A stretch of DNA of 43,941 nt, taken from positions 1,758-45,698 of the forward strand of contig DTSO01000005.1 of NCBI GenBank assembly GCA_012965315.1, in the 5' to 3' direction. This DNA comes from Phycisphaerales bacterium. Its GTDB lineage: Bacteria > Planctomycetota > Phycisphaerae > Phycisphaerales > SM1A02. The notes beneath the pieces were generated by a model that was given only the letters and a program-made list of their open reading frames with translations, made no database searches and had not been told where the DNA came from. Below are positions 9,188 to 17,605 of the stretch, piece after piece. Position 1 is the stretch's first letter, and every line of letters starts with the position of its first letter. The translations under genes were made by a program, and so were the position numbers.

Positions 9188-12100
9188 CTAAAGTTCTAAC
9201 TCGTTCTTCTTTGCTGAATGGCCTTTGAATACAAGCGGTGCTGCAATTGCAACTGAACTGTACGTCCCGACAAAGATACCAATCAATAGTGCAAATGCAA
9301 ATGGGCGAATACCGCCACCGCCAGTCCAATAGATGATTATGACAGCAATTAATGTTGTCAGTGATGTCAGAACCGTACGGCTAATTGTTTGGTTAATTGA
9401 ATCGTTCACAATCTCTTGCGTCGGTAAAGGACGCTTACCGCGGTTTTCACGGATACGATCAAGAATAACAATCGTATCGTTCAACGAGTAACCAATAACA
9501 GTTAGCAATGCCGCGATGACGCCGAGGTCAATTTGGAATGCTTCAATTTTCAGCGATTGACTGAAAAACGTGATATTTGCAACGTACCCTGCCAGAGCGA
9601 GTGCGCCAAGGGTTACTAGAACATCGTGCAACAACGCGACAATCGCAGCGAGCGAATAGCGTAATGAACCAAATCTAAACCAAATATATGCAAGAATCCC
9701 AAGCAGCGACAAAATGACCGCGACGATTGCATTTGCCTTCATGGTTTCTGCAATTTGCGAGGAGAAACTACTTACTTGATCGAGCGATTGCGGTTGTGAT
9801 AATGCGTTTGAAACAAGTTCCCATTCGTTTGATGCTACTCGTTCATCAACAACTTCAGGATTGTTCTTGAAGTAATTCATGTCTGGGTCATATACCGCAA
9901 CTGCTATCGAAGCGTACCCGTCACCTGCACCTCGCTTCACACCAAATACTTCTACTTCGCGACCACCAGCATCACGGGCATACTCTGGTTGCTGACGCAT
10001 CCGTTCGATTCTTTTCTGAATATCTTCAAGCGAAGTCGCCGGTTCGATATTTTCGACAACGAGTAAAACGCCACCGCGATAATCTGATAAATCGCCTCGG
10101 GCATTTGTGCCGAGAATTTGACCAACGGTTGTTGCGTTTTGTGGAATCTGATTTGTGTATTTTTCAAATGAAGTTGTACCAATTCCAGCAAATGATAAAG
10201 CAGGCGGTACATCAAGGTCATTCCCAAACGCTTCCGTTATTGCTTCTACTACAGTTTTAGTTACAACAGCATCATCTTCGATGCCAGGTGGGTTAGATAC
10301 TTTAATTTGGAATGCGTTAGAAACCACTCTACCGTTTGCATCAACTTGCCCTTCACCGATGGTGAGGATTGTAGCGCCAGCGAGTTCAGCGAGAATTTGA
10401 TCCTTGTTGGAATCACCTGTTATTGCTAAACCAATTGCATGCACGCGTGATTCCACCGAGTCTTCGCCAGTATGCGCTAGGAGTAATCGTTCATCTTCAA
10501 CAACACGCGTACGCATTGTCATTGAAACACCGCCACGGAATTCCGTGTCGAGCATCGTAACTCCACGATCTAAGAGCAAGAAGATTGACATGCCACAAAC
10601 GACAAAACTTAGAGTCCAGAAAAGTTTCCTCATGCTAACCCAGTCAACTGCAGGATGCAAAATTCTTGCAACTGCAGGTATAACTGTCGGAAGCATTGGA
10701 AGTTTTCTCACGCCAAATACATCTGTGTAAATCTTAAAGATAACTCTTGTCACAAAGAGCGATGTAAAGAGTGTCGCAATAATGCCAATCGAAAGCGTAA
10801 CAGCAAAACCTTTGACTTCAGTCGTGGCAGTGCGATACAAAACGAAACAAACAATCAAGTTCGTCAAGTTCGCATCGATAATGGTGGAGTACACCTTGTT
10901 GTATCCTTCACGCACCGCTACACGTAAATCTTTTGCACCTGCGTTTATTTCTTCTCGAATACGTTCGTAAATTAAAACGTTCGCATCAACTGCCATACCC
11001 ATCGTCAAGACAACACCTGCTAAACCTGGAAGAGTGAAAGTGCCATCGATGAGTGCCATCGTTCCGAAAATCAAAAGCCCATTTGCAAGAAGTGCAAAGT
11101 CAGCGACAAGCCCTGCTGACATGTAATAGAACAACATGAACGCCATGACTGCGATAATTGACCAACCAAGCGCACCCATACCACGGTTTAAGTTATCAAT
11201 ACCGATTGAAGGGCCAATGATGTTTACAGCAATTGGGTCACTACTTAAACGTGCCTCGAGCGAACCAGCTGCAAGTGTTCGTAACAAGTATTGAATTTCG
11301 CTTTGCGAGAAACTACCTGTAATTTGTCCTTGACCATTAATTTGCGAATTGAGATTTGGAGCTGTATAGACTTGGCCGTCAAGCACAATTGCCATCGCTT
11401 CGTTGACGTGAGGGCCTGTCATACGGCCCATTTTTCCACCGCCTGCACCGTCAAGACGGAAAGCAATGGCTGGTCGACCAAACTGATCTGAAGTTTGATA
11501 TGCACTTGTCACGGACCATTTGCTGCCGTTTTTGTGCGTCATGCTACGTGAATCATCGTTGTACAGAAGCAAGTAAACGTCGCCATCGTACTCAGCAGCT
11601 TCAAGTGAACGGGATGCGAGATACGCTTGTGGGTTAGCAAGAAGCGATGCAAGTTGCACAGGAGTTTCTACCCATTGCTCAACATTGTTGATTGGAAACC
11701 AGCCCGCAATTGGAGAATCCGTATTGTCTGGCCCTACTGAAGCCAGTTGTGAACGCAAATCAAGAATATCAAGGCCTTCTGACTTCCCTATTTGAACTGC
11801 AATGCGGAAATCTAAAACACCCGCTCCACGAAGCATTCGGATTAAATCTTCTGGATCATCAAATCCAGTTCGTTTTTCTTGATACTCATTGAAGGAATCA
11901 ACCAATAACCCGAGTTCTTCTGAAAGATGTGGGTAACCACTTTCAAGTTCAGCAAAAGCAACATCGCGTGGTGCAATGCCTCGTAATACTTCATCTGTAT
12001 TTTCATCTCGTAGTACTCGACCTGCGCCATCTCGAAGAGGGTCGCCTAACGGTGAAAGTTGTAGCAACCGTGCAACTTCGTTTCTATCAAGACTCATCGA

Positions 12101-12670
12101 AAGCAATTGCTCACGAGTATCTTCAAAATCAATTTCAGCATCTGCGACTTGTTGTTCAAGTGCGCCATTTGATGGTTCTTGAGCCAACTGTGCAGATGAA
12201 GATTCCAATTCGTCGTACATCCGTTGCAAGTCACTGACGAGTATTCCACGTACGCCTTCACCACCAAAGACTTCAACCGATTTTCCCTCTGCAAGTGCAA
12301 GGTCTAGTGATCCTGGACGAATTTGTGCCCCATCAAGCAATGCATCAAGAAATCCACGATAAACACTGGCAAGTTCTTTCACTTCGGAACTTGGCATAGG
12401 CATTACCACTTCAATTCGGTCTGTGCCAAGCGGTGTCATTTGAATATCAAAAACACCGTCAGGATTGACGCGTTCTTTAAGAACTTCGATTGTTTGAGAT
12501 AGGACTGATTGCCTGTCAACACCTTCATCCATTCTGACTGAATAAATCAAACTGACACCGCCGCTTAGGTCGCGACCGAGCCGGATTTTTTTGTCAGGAG
12601 GTGTAATTGCAAATACACAACCGATGAGAAGTAGAACAATGAGGATGATCTTCCAGAGGAGATTCTGCAT
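9188..12670 (-). CDS. secDF: Fused protein translocase subunit SecD-SecF
   Basis: This 1160-residue single chain joins SecD and SecF. The SecD part has an N-terminal membrane helix (about 5-22), the conserved DLSGGVSLIY and EVLKERVNPDGV segments, a long periplasmic P1 region, and AFRLDGAGGGKMGRMT. A transmembrane block at about 490-660 contains GMAVDANVLIYERIREE (about residue 560). The SecF part starts about residue 690 with a new membrane helix and DTEFRGGVSM. It ends with a second block containing VIGYSLNDTIVILDRIRENRG (about residue 1063). SecDF uses the proton-motive force to help the SecYEG/SecA translocon release exported proteins. Fusions occur in several phyla, including Planctomycetota and Bacillota. 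An insert of several dozen residues in P1, with a helical acidic segment around 150-260, makes it longer than usual. It follows yajC after 59 bases. Confidence 0.95.
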   Translation of the reverse strand: MQNLLWKIILIVLLLIGCVFAITPPDKKIRLGRDLSGGVSLIYSVRMDEGVDRQSVLSQTIEVLKERVNPDGVFDIQMTPLGTDRIEVVMPMPSSEVKELASVYRGFLDALLDGAQIRPGSLDLALAEGKSVEVFGGEGVRGILVSDLQRMYDELESSSAQLAQEPSNGALEQQVADAEIDFEDTREQLLSMSLDRNEVARLLQLSPLGDPLRDGAGRVLRDENTDEVLRGIAPRDVAFAELESGYPHLSEELGLLVDSFNEYQEKRTGFDDPEDLIRMLRGAGVLDFRIAVQIGKSEGLDILDLRSQLASVGPDNTDSPIAGWFPINNVEQWVETPVQLASLLANPQAYLASRSLEAAEYDGDVYLLLYNDDSRSMTHKNGSKWSVTSAYQTSDQFGRPAIAFRLDGAGGGKMGRMTGPHVNEAMAIVLDGQVYTAPNLNSQINGQGQITGSFSQSEIQYLLRTLAAGSLEARLSSDPIAVNIIGPSIGIDNLNRGMGALGWSIIAVMAFMLFYYMSAGLVADFALLANGLLIFGTMALIDGTFTLPGLAGVVLTMGMAVDANVLIYERIREEINAGAKDLRVAVREGYNKVYSTIIDANLTNLIVCFVLYRTATTEVKGFAVTLSIGIIATLFTSLFVTRVIFKIYTDVFGVRKLPMLPTVIPAVARILHPAVDWVSMRKLFWTLSFVVCGMSIFLLLDRGVTMLDTEFRGGVSMTMRTRVVEDERLLLAHTGEDSVESRVHAIGLAITGDSNKDQILAELAGATILTIGEGQVDANGRVVSNAFQIKVSNPPGIEDDAVVTKTVVEAITEAFGNDLDVPPALSFAGIGTTSFEKYTNQIPQNATTVGQILGTNARGDLSDYRGGVLLVVENIEPATSLEDIQKRIERMRQQPEYARDAGGREVEVFGVKRGAGDGYASIAVAVYDPDMNYFKNNPEVVDERVASNEWELVSNALSQPQSLDQVSSFSSQIAETMKANAIVAVILSLLGILAYIWFRFGSLRYSLAAIVALLHDVLVTLGALALAGYVANITFFSQSLKIEAFQIDLGVIAALLTVIGYSLNDTIVILDRIRENRGKRPLPTQEIVNDSINQTISRTVLTSLTTLIAVIIIYWTGGGGIRPFAFALLIGIFVGTYSSVAIAAPLVFKGHSAKKNELEL

Positions 12671-12729
12671 AACTTTTAGTGATCCAAAATGAGGTCAGTG
12701 AACGGGAAAAAAATGAATAATTTCAAAAA

Positions 12730-13143
12730 TTAACTTGTAGTTTCTGCTGTTACTTGTTCGATGCTTTCGCGAAGAACGGTGATTCGTGTATTTGATGATT
12801 CATCAACCTTCAACACAACTCGGTCAGGTTTTATATCAACGATTGTTCCAAAAACTCCACCACGAGTAAGTACTTGGTCACTTTTTGCAAGTGAATCAAG
12901 CATAGATGCTCTTCGTTTCTTTTGTTTTCTACCACCAAAGAAACTAAAAACAATCATGCCCACAAGAAGCAACATCAAAATTGGAAAAAAGTTGTCGCCA
13001 AAAGGACCCGTTGCAACTTGGCCTGCACCGCCACTTGCTCCGCCATCAGCTGTTGTTCCAGCAGTACCTTGCGCGCCTTCATCGCCAAATTGTGCACTTG
13101 ACAATTGAACGATTATTTCATTTGTATTAAAGATTGAGAACAT
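12730..13143 (-). CDS. yajC: Preprotein translocase subunit YajC
   Basis: This is a small Sec-accessory membrane protein of about 137 residues. A Gly/Ala-rich segment leads to one membrane helix (NFFPILMLLLVGMIVFSFF), followed by the basic GRKQKKRR turn and the YajC cytoplasmic domain (DSLAKSDQVLTRGGVFGTIVDI, DRVVLKVDES). The start at 13143 (MFSIFNTN) is preferred over the upstream in-frame start at 13191. AGGAAA lies 9 bases upstream of it, and the upstream start would run into tgt. YajC associates with SecDF and YidC. The position between tgt and secDF is the classical cluster order and supports the assignment. Confidence 0.92.
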   Translation of the reverse strand: MFSIFNTNEIIVQLSSAQFGDEGAQGTAGTTADGGASGGAGQVATGPFGDNFFPILMLLLVGMIVFSFFGGRKQKKRRASMLDSLAKSDQVLTRGGVFGTIVDIKPDRVVLKVDESSNTRITVLRESIEQVTAETTS

Positions 13144-13166
13144 AAAATAGATTTCCTGAATTGGGT

Positions 13167-14360
13167 TTAAGACATCGTGAGAACAGGCCACCGTTTAGGT
13201 AGCGCAGACCAGGAATTATCTTCGATTGCGAGCCGTATGTCTATCATCAAGGACTGGAAGTGGTGAATGTTATGTATGCTCAAGAGGGTTCCGCCGAGCA
13301 TTTCCTTGCATTTAAAGAGGTGTGCGAGATAGGCACGGCTGTTTCCTGCTGCACAAGATGCGCAGGTGCAGCCCTCCTCTATAACACCGATATCATCCTT
13401 AAAACAGGCATTACGTAGGTTTAAATGACCATTCTTAGTAAAGGCGTGGGCATTTCGTGCGTTGCGAGTGGGCAAAACACAGTCAAACATATCCATACCA
13501 GAGGCAACTGCAGCAACCAAATCTCGCTCATATCCAACACCCATTAAATATCGTGGTTTTTCTTCTGGAAGCAGATTTGCGGTGAATTTTACGACTTCTA
13601 CGATTTTTTCAGGTGATTCACCAACTGCTACTCCCCCGATTGCATACCCAGGGAGATCCACATTACAGACCTGCTCAACGCTGCGAGCTCGTAAATCTAA
13701 ATTAACTCCACCTTGGACAATTCCGAAAAGTGCTTGTATATCTTTTTTCTGATGTGCAACATCGCACCGCTCTAACCAACGAGCTGTTCTATCTAACGAT
13801 TGTAGTAATCGTAATTCATGTTGGTTTTCTGTCAGAACACCATCGCGCGTTGTAAGCGCGTGTCGACGTCGTGCTAAATTCTGTGATTGAGGTTCCACGC
13901 TTGAAGGGCAATCATCAAATGCCATAATGATGTCAGCACCTAGATTATTTTGTATTTCAATCGAAAACTCTGGAGTCATTCGAATTGTTGCACCATCAAT
14001 ATAAGATTTAAACGTAACTCCATCTTCATCAATTGTATTTATGTCAGCCATCGACCAAGCTTGGTATCCCCCGCTGTCTGTCAATATTGGTCGATTCCAT
14101 TTCATGAACGCATGAACTCCACCAAGTTCTGCGATTCGTTTATCCGTTGGTCGCAACATTAAATGAAACGCATTGTTCAAAATAATATCTGAACCTGTCG
14201 CTCTAATTTGTTGTGGCGTCAGCCCTTTTACTGTTCCCCTCGTGCCAACTGGCATAAACGCTGGCGTGCGAAACGACCCGTGTGGTGTTGTTACAGTTCC
14301 AGTTCGCGCAGCGTTTTCCTTGCTTTTATGATGTATTTTAAATGTCAGAGGAACTGGCAA
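13167..14360 (-). CDS. tgt: tRNA-guanine transglycosylase (queuine/preQ1 tRNA-ribosyltransferase)
   Basis: This protein of about 397 residues exchanges guanine-34 for preQ1 in tRNAs with GUN anticodons, a step of queuosine synthesis. Recognisable segments are the substrate pocket TPAFMPVGTRGTVK, the catalytic Asp region LTDSGGYQ, FGIVQGG, and the nucleophile region MFDCVLPTRNARNA. The zinc site CTCASC with a later Cys/His (FKCKEMLG...HNIHHF) is also present. The start is a TTG at 14360, directly after the rhomboid stop codon, with GAGGA about 7 bases upstream. Transcription is coupled with rhomboid upstream and yajC downstream. Length and motifs are complete. No queA is present in the window. 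Confidence 0.95.
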   Translation of the reverse strand: MPVPLTFKIHHKSKENAARTGTVTTPHGSFRTPAFMPVGTRGTVKGLTPQQIRATGSDIILNNAFHLMLRPTDKRIAELGGVHAFMKWNRPILTDSGGYQAWSMADINTIDEDGVTFKSYIDGATIRMTPEFSIEIQNNLGADIIMAFDDCPSSVEPQSQNLARRRHALTTRDGVLTENQHELRLLQSLDRTARWLERCDVAHQKKDIQALFGIVQGGVNLDLRARSVEQVCNVDLPGYAIGGVAVGESPEKIVEVVKFTANLLPEEKPRYLMGVGYERDLVAAVASGMDMFDCVLPTRNARNAHAFTKNGHLNLRNACFKDDIGVIEEGCTCASCAAGNSRAYLAHLFKCKEMLGGTLLSIHNIHHFQSLMIDIRLAIEDNSWSALPKRWPVLTMS

Positions 14361-15230
14361 CTACGTATCCTCGCGACCTTTTCTTGAAGCGTCGTGCAAC
14401 AATTTCTTTTCTTTTTCACTCAGACTATGCAAACCCTTTTTGTGAATTTTGTCAAGAATTTTATCGACATCTTCTGGTTTTGCCTTTTTGCCTCGCAATG
14501 CAAAATGTTTTGATGTTGGGTCTGCCTTGCCAAGAAAATCAAAGAACCCATTTAAATGATGTGGGTTGCGAATGAAATACCAACCCGCTGCTGCGCCACC
14601 AAGATGTGCCGCTTCGCCACCAGCATTTGACTTGCCAAAGAAAACTGTAAATAATGCTAAGCCAACCAATCCATATGCCATCGTTGATAAACGCATCGGA
14701 ATAATAAAGAAAACAAGTACTTTAATATTTGGTGACAAATAAGCACCCGCTAATAAAATTCCAAACACGCCTGCAGATGCGCCAACAAGTGGAGTGGATG
14801 GGTCATTAAAAAGCAAACCAGGAATAGAGTCACCAAAAATGAGTCCGCCGAGATTTAGTAGCAAGTAAAGAACTGACCCAAAGATTCCACAAAGTAAATA
14901 GAACGCTAGGAATCGTTTTCCGCCCAGATATTGTTCAACGAGTGGACCGAAGAAATACAGACCAATCATATTAAAAAGCAAATGCTGAAAATTTGCATGC
15001 AAAAATTGAAAACCGATGAAGCGCCAGTACTGAAGCCCTAAAATAGAGTGCGTTGTGGACAGGTGAAGCCAATCTTTAAGAAAGTAATTAAAGAAAGGGT
15101 CCAGCATATATACAGCAAAACAAATCAAAATCAACCAAGTCGTTACCGAGATTGGTTTGCGGTTATATGGGTATTGCCCAATTCTACCGCCGCTACGTGG
15201 CATTGAATAATGTCTGTCATGAATTCCCAT
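14361..15230 (-). CDS. Rhomboid-family intramembrane serine protease
   Basis: This 289-residue polytopic membrane protein has the rhomboid signature set: HLLFN (His83, Asn87, oxyanion side), GASAG (nucleophile Ser152) and AAHLGG (catalytic His209). Six core membrane helices are visible between about 30 and 218. A basic, cytosolic, helical tail of about 65 residues (KKGLHSLSEKEKKLLHDAS) follows; related tails occur in many bacterial rhomboids. Rhomboids cleave membrane-anchored substrates inside the bilayer; the substrate is unknown. The stop abuts the tgt start with no gap. Upstream there is a TAAGAT hexamer 9 bases before the ATG and no clear Shine-Dalgarno. The preceding gene is cut off by a strong terminator at 15263-15299, so this gene needs its own promoter. 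Confidence 0.92.
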   Translation of the reverse strand: MGIHDRHYSMPRSGGRIGQYPYNRKPISVTTWLILICFAVYMLDPFFNYFLKDWLHLSTTHSILGLQYWRFIGFQFLHANFQHLLFNMIGLYFFGPLVEQYLGGKRFLAFYLLCGIFGSVLYLLLNLGGLIFGDSIPGLLFNDPSTPLVGASAGVFGILLAGAYLSPNIKVLVFFIIPMRLSTMAYGLVGLALFTVFFGKSNAGGEAAHLGGAAAGWYFIRNPHHLNGFFDFLGKADPTSKHFALRGKKAKPEDVDKILDKIHKKGLHSLSEKEKKLLHDASRKGREDT

Positions 15231-15262
15231 ACAAGGGGCATCTTACCAAACAGGCAAATAAA

Positions 15263-15299
15263 AAACACGGCAAACAGAGAGTATCTGCTTGCCGTGTTT
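15263..15299 (-). terminator. Rho-independent terminator of the OmpA-like lipoprotein gene
   Basis: AAACACGGCAA (15263-15273) pairs perfectly with TTGCCGTGTTT (15289-15299). Inside this 11-bp stem a further 4 bp (CAGA/TCTG) close a 5-base loop after one A:C mismatch. Read on the minus strand, the stem is followed by TTTATTT, the U tract. It ends the transcript 16 bases after the stop of the gene at 15315-15965. Confidence 0.9.
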
Positions 15300-15314
15300 A
15301 GAAAAAAATCAGAC

Positions 15315-15965
15315 TTAATCGTCTACTACAACGATATCAACGCGACGACTTGCAGCTTTAGTAGCAAGTGGTTTTGTTGGTCCCCAACTTTCGATTGCGA
15401 TTCTTTCTTTGTTAACGCCTTTGCTAACGAGAAAATCGCGAACTGACCATGCACGGTCAAATGCGAGGTGCCAGTTACTTTTGAATTTACTCTTTGTAAT
15501 TTTATCTGTATCGGTGTAACCCATGATTACGATGGATTGGTTTGGATACGTTGAATTCAACGCAGACGCTACATTGGAGAGCGTTCCTTTTGCGGAATTC
15601 TTCAACGTTGCACTACCAGAATTGAAGAGCAAGTCACTTGCAACTGTAAGTGCTAGGTTTTTATCGCGAAGCTCAACATCTACACCAGCAATGTTTTCAA
15701 AAACATTAATTGTTTCTGGGCGAGTATCAAGTGCCGTCTGAAGTGCTTCGCTCCGATCTTGTTCGTTGCGCAAATCACCTCGGGTTCTTGATAAATCATC
15801 ATCCGCTGCTTGCAGTGCAGAAGTCGCTTCTTTGTACTGTGTTCGAAGTTCTCCGTTTTCTGTTTTTAATAAGGCGTTTTCTGTTTCAATGTTGTTACTA
15901 CAACCCAGTACTGAAAAACTAACCGCCATTCCCGCTACTACCATCAATAAGTTACGTCGCATCAT
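15315..15965 (-). CDS. OmpA/Pal-like lipoprotein with coiled coil
   Basis: This 216-residue protein has a lipoprotein signal (VLGC, Cys about 22), a charged coiled coil (about 25-85) and a C-terminal OmpA-like peptidoglycan-binding domain (about 90-215). The domain shows LLFNSGSATLKNSAKGTL, IVIMGYTDTD, NWHLAFDRAWSVRDFLVSKGV, RIAIESWGPTKPLA and a terminal RRVDIVV. The Asp in GYTDTD and the Arg in DRA are the usual meso-diaminopimelate contacts. It therefore probably anchors an outer membrane to the wall, like Pal. A Shine-Dalgarno (AAAGGA) precedes two adjacent ATGs, 15965 and 15962, and the second has the better spacing (8 bases). It resembles the lipoprotein at 27286-28128, suggesting paralogues. 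Confidence 0.88.
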   Translation of the reverse strand: MMRRNLLMVVAGMAVSFSVLGCSNNIETENALLKTENGELRTQYKEATSALQAADDDLSRTRGDLRNEQDRSEALQTALDTRPETINVFENIAGVDVELRDKNLALTVASDLLFNSGSATLKNSAKGTLSNVASALNSTYPNQSIVIMGYTDTDKITKSKFKSNWHLAFDRAWSVRDFLVSKGVNKERIAIESWGPTKPLATKAASRRVDIVVVDD

Positions 15966-15982
15966 GCGTGTCCTTTCTCCAT

Positions 15983-17350
15983 TTAAGAGGACTTAAAACC
16001 ACATACGAGAGAAACATCCTGTTTCACTTTGTCGCATCCAACGACGTGTGGCATTAGTGGTATTGAACCTTGTTTTACTCTATAAGTCAAATCGACCTCA
16101 TAAAGATTAATCTGTAATTTTTCAGTTGTGGGCTGATGTACGCCCGGCATTGCGACTGACCAGACCCAATGTATGCCTGGACGAAGGAAAACAACAAGTA
16201 AAGTTGCTACTGCAAGATGAGGACCGTACGGGATTTCACTTTGCTTCTTACCTATCTTCTCAAGGATTGCAGAAAAAGCTGCCCAAAGGAGCCCGCTGAA
16301 TGGCGCAATAAAGAAAATAAGAATCGGATCCCACCAGCCGACTACTGCCCCAACACCCGCAAGAAGATGCACATCACCTAAGCCCATGGCTTCTCTGCCA
16401 AAGCCAAGCGTTCCAAATATTCGTATTCCCCAGACTAATCCACCACCGACAAGGTACCCAAGCATGCTTCCTGCAAGACCCTGCACAAGCATGGATGGAA
16501 TCCCCTTTTCATACCCAACCATCCAGCCGATTACAAAACAAATCACTATAGGAAGGATGAAAAGCATTTCTTTCATCATTTCTCTTCGGGCATGTGGATA
16601 TTCGCAAAGAGTTTCGCCCTCTTTCACATACTCTTCGTAATCTGCAAAACTATAGTTGAACACGCCTACCTTGAGCAAAATGGTACTTATAGCCACGCCG
16701 GCCATCCCACCAAACGACGCTAATGCCCATGTCCAATCTATTTCGGGATAAGGCCAAAGTTGTTGTGGTGTATGTCGCATTGTCATGAAACTCTGTACAA
16801 CCGCCGCGAGAAATGCAACGATAGTCATGAATAGTGGAATCTGAATTGGAATAGTAAATGTGCGTGCGTCTATGATTGTCATCGCAAGCAACCCCGCAAC
16901 CATAGTTACAAGTGCTAAAAACATTGGGAGTGTTCGGTAGATACCGTTCACGTGCCACCAGTCACCAAAAATTTCGCCTAAAAATGGCGTCGATGGTGAA
17001 ACCCAAAAACATAGAACATAACTAAGTAAAAAAAGACAGCCTGTCAACAATTCTATACATGGATATTCAATAGAGACCGGCGTTTTGCAATAACGACACT
17101 TACCGCGAATTGATAGCCATCCAATAATAGGCAGGTTTTCCCTAAAGAAACGCAATTGATGATTACACGATGGACAACAACTTGGTGGTGTCAACAAGCG
17201 AATATTTCTCGGCAAACGATACACAACTACATTTAAAAAACTTCCAACGCAACTTCCAAGAATAAATACGAAAATTGCAGCGGGCAAATGCTCAAGCAGT
17301 TGCGCTTTAAACATCAGTTGGTCAATTGTTTGTTGTGTTGCTATGAGCAA
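15983..17350 (-). CDS. Type IV prepilin peptidase/N-methyltransferase (PilD/GspO family)
   Basis: This polytopic membrane enzyme cleaves the leader of type IV pilin-like precursors, and many members N-methylate the new N-terminus. The N-terminal domain has GSCVGSFLNVVVYRLPR and two CxxC pairs (CPSC and CRYC) that bind zinc. The two catalytic aspartates are visible in IIDARTFTIP and GLGDVHLLAGVGAV, the GxGD-type peptidase motif. At about 455 residues it is much longer than E. coli PilD (about 225-290). Extra sequence lies between the two aspartates (about residues 200-300) and at the C-terminus (from about 400). GGAAAGGA lies 10 bases before an in-frame TTG at 17350, so I prefer that start to the GTG at 17371. 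Pilin or pseudopilin substrates are not in this window. Confidence 0.9.
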   Translation of the reverse strand: MLIATQQTIDQLMFKAQLLEHLPAAIFVFILGSCVGSFLNVVVYRLPRNIRLLTPPSCCPSCNHQLRFFRENLPIIGWLSIRGKCRYCKTPVSIEYPCIELLTGCLFLLSYVLCFWVSPSTPFLGEIFGDWWHVNGIYRTLPMFLALVTMVAGLLAMTIIDARTFTIPIQIPLFMTIVAFLAAVVQSFMTMRHTPQQLWPYPEIDWTWALASFGGMAGVAISTILLKVGVFNYSFADYEEYVKEGETLCEYPHARREMMKEMLFILPIVICFVIGWMVGYEKGIPSMLVQGLAGSMLGYLVGGGLVWGIRIFGTLGFGREAMGLGDVHLLAGVGAVVGWWDPILIFFIAPFSGLLWAAFSAILEKIGKKQSEIPYGPHLAVATLLVVFLRPGIHWVWSVAMPGVHQPTTEKLQINLYEVDLTYRVKQGSIPLMPHVVGCDKVKQDVSLVCGFKSS

Positions 17351-17380
17351 TGTCAGGGAGTCCTTTCCCACGTAAAAAAA

Positions 17381-17605
17381 TTAATCTAACTCTTGCACTT
17401 CCATCGTTTTCAATTGTTGCTCGGCCTCTGCAAGTAATGTTCGGCATCGGGTGACGAGTAATTGTCCACGTGCGTGTTCTTTCATCATTGTTTCAAGGTC
17501 TGCTTCGCCGGCATCAATTCGCTTTACAATTGCATCAAGCTCATCTGCCGCTTGTTCAAATGTCAATGTATCTGGTGTAGTGGATTGTTGTTTCTTATCA
17601 CTCAT
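17381..17605 (-). CDS. xseB: Exodeoxyribonuclease VII small subunit
   Basis: This 74-residue helical protein carries the XseB core LTFEQAADELDAIVKRIDAGEADLETMMKEH, the short hairpin conserved in all XseB proteins. Several XseB chains pack on one XseA to make ExoVII, which degrades single-stranded DNA from both ends. The start at 17605 is chosen because its ATG overlaps the xseA TGA stop (ATGA, 17602-17605), the usual coupled arrangement. An in-frame ATG 9 bases upstream (17614) is possible. Confidence 0.93.
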   Translation of the reverse strand: MSDKKQQSTTPDTLTFEQAADELDAIVKRIDAGEADLETMMKEHARGQLLVTRCRTLLAEAEQQLKTMEVQELD

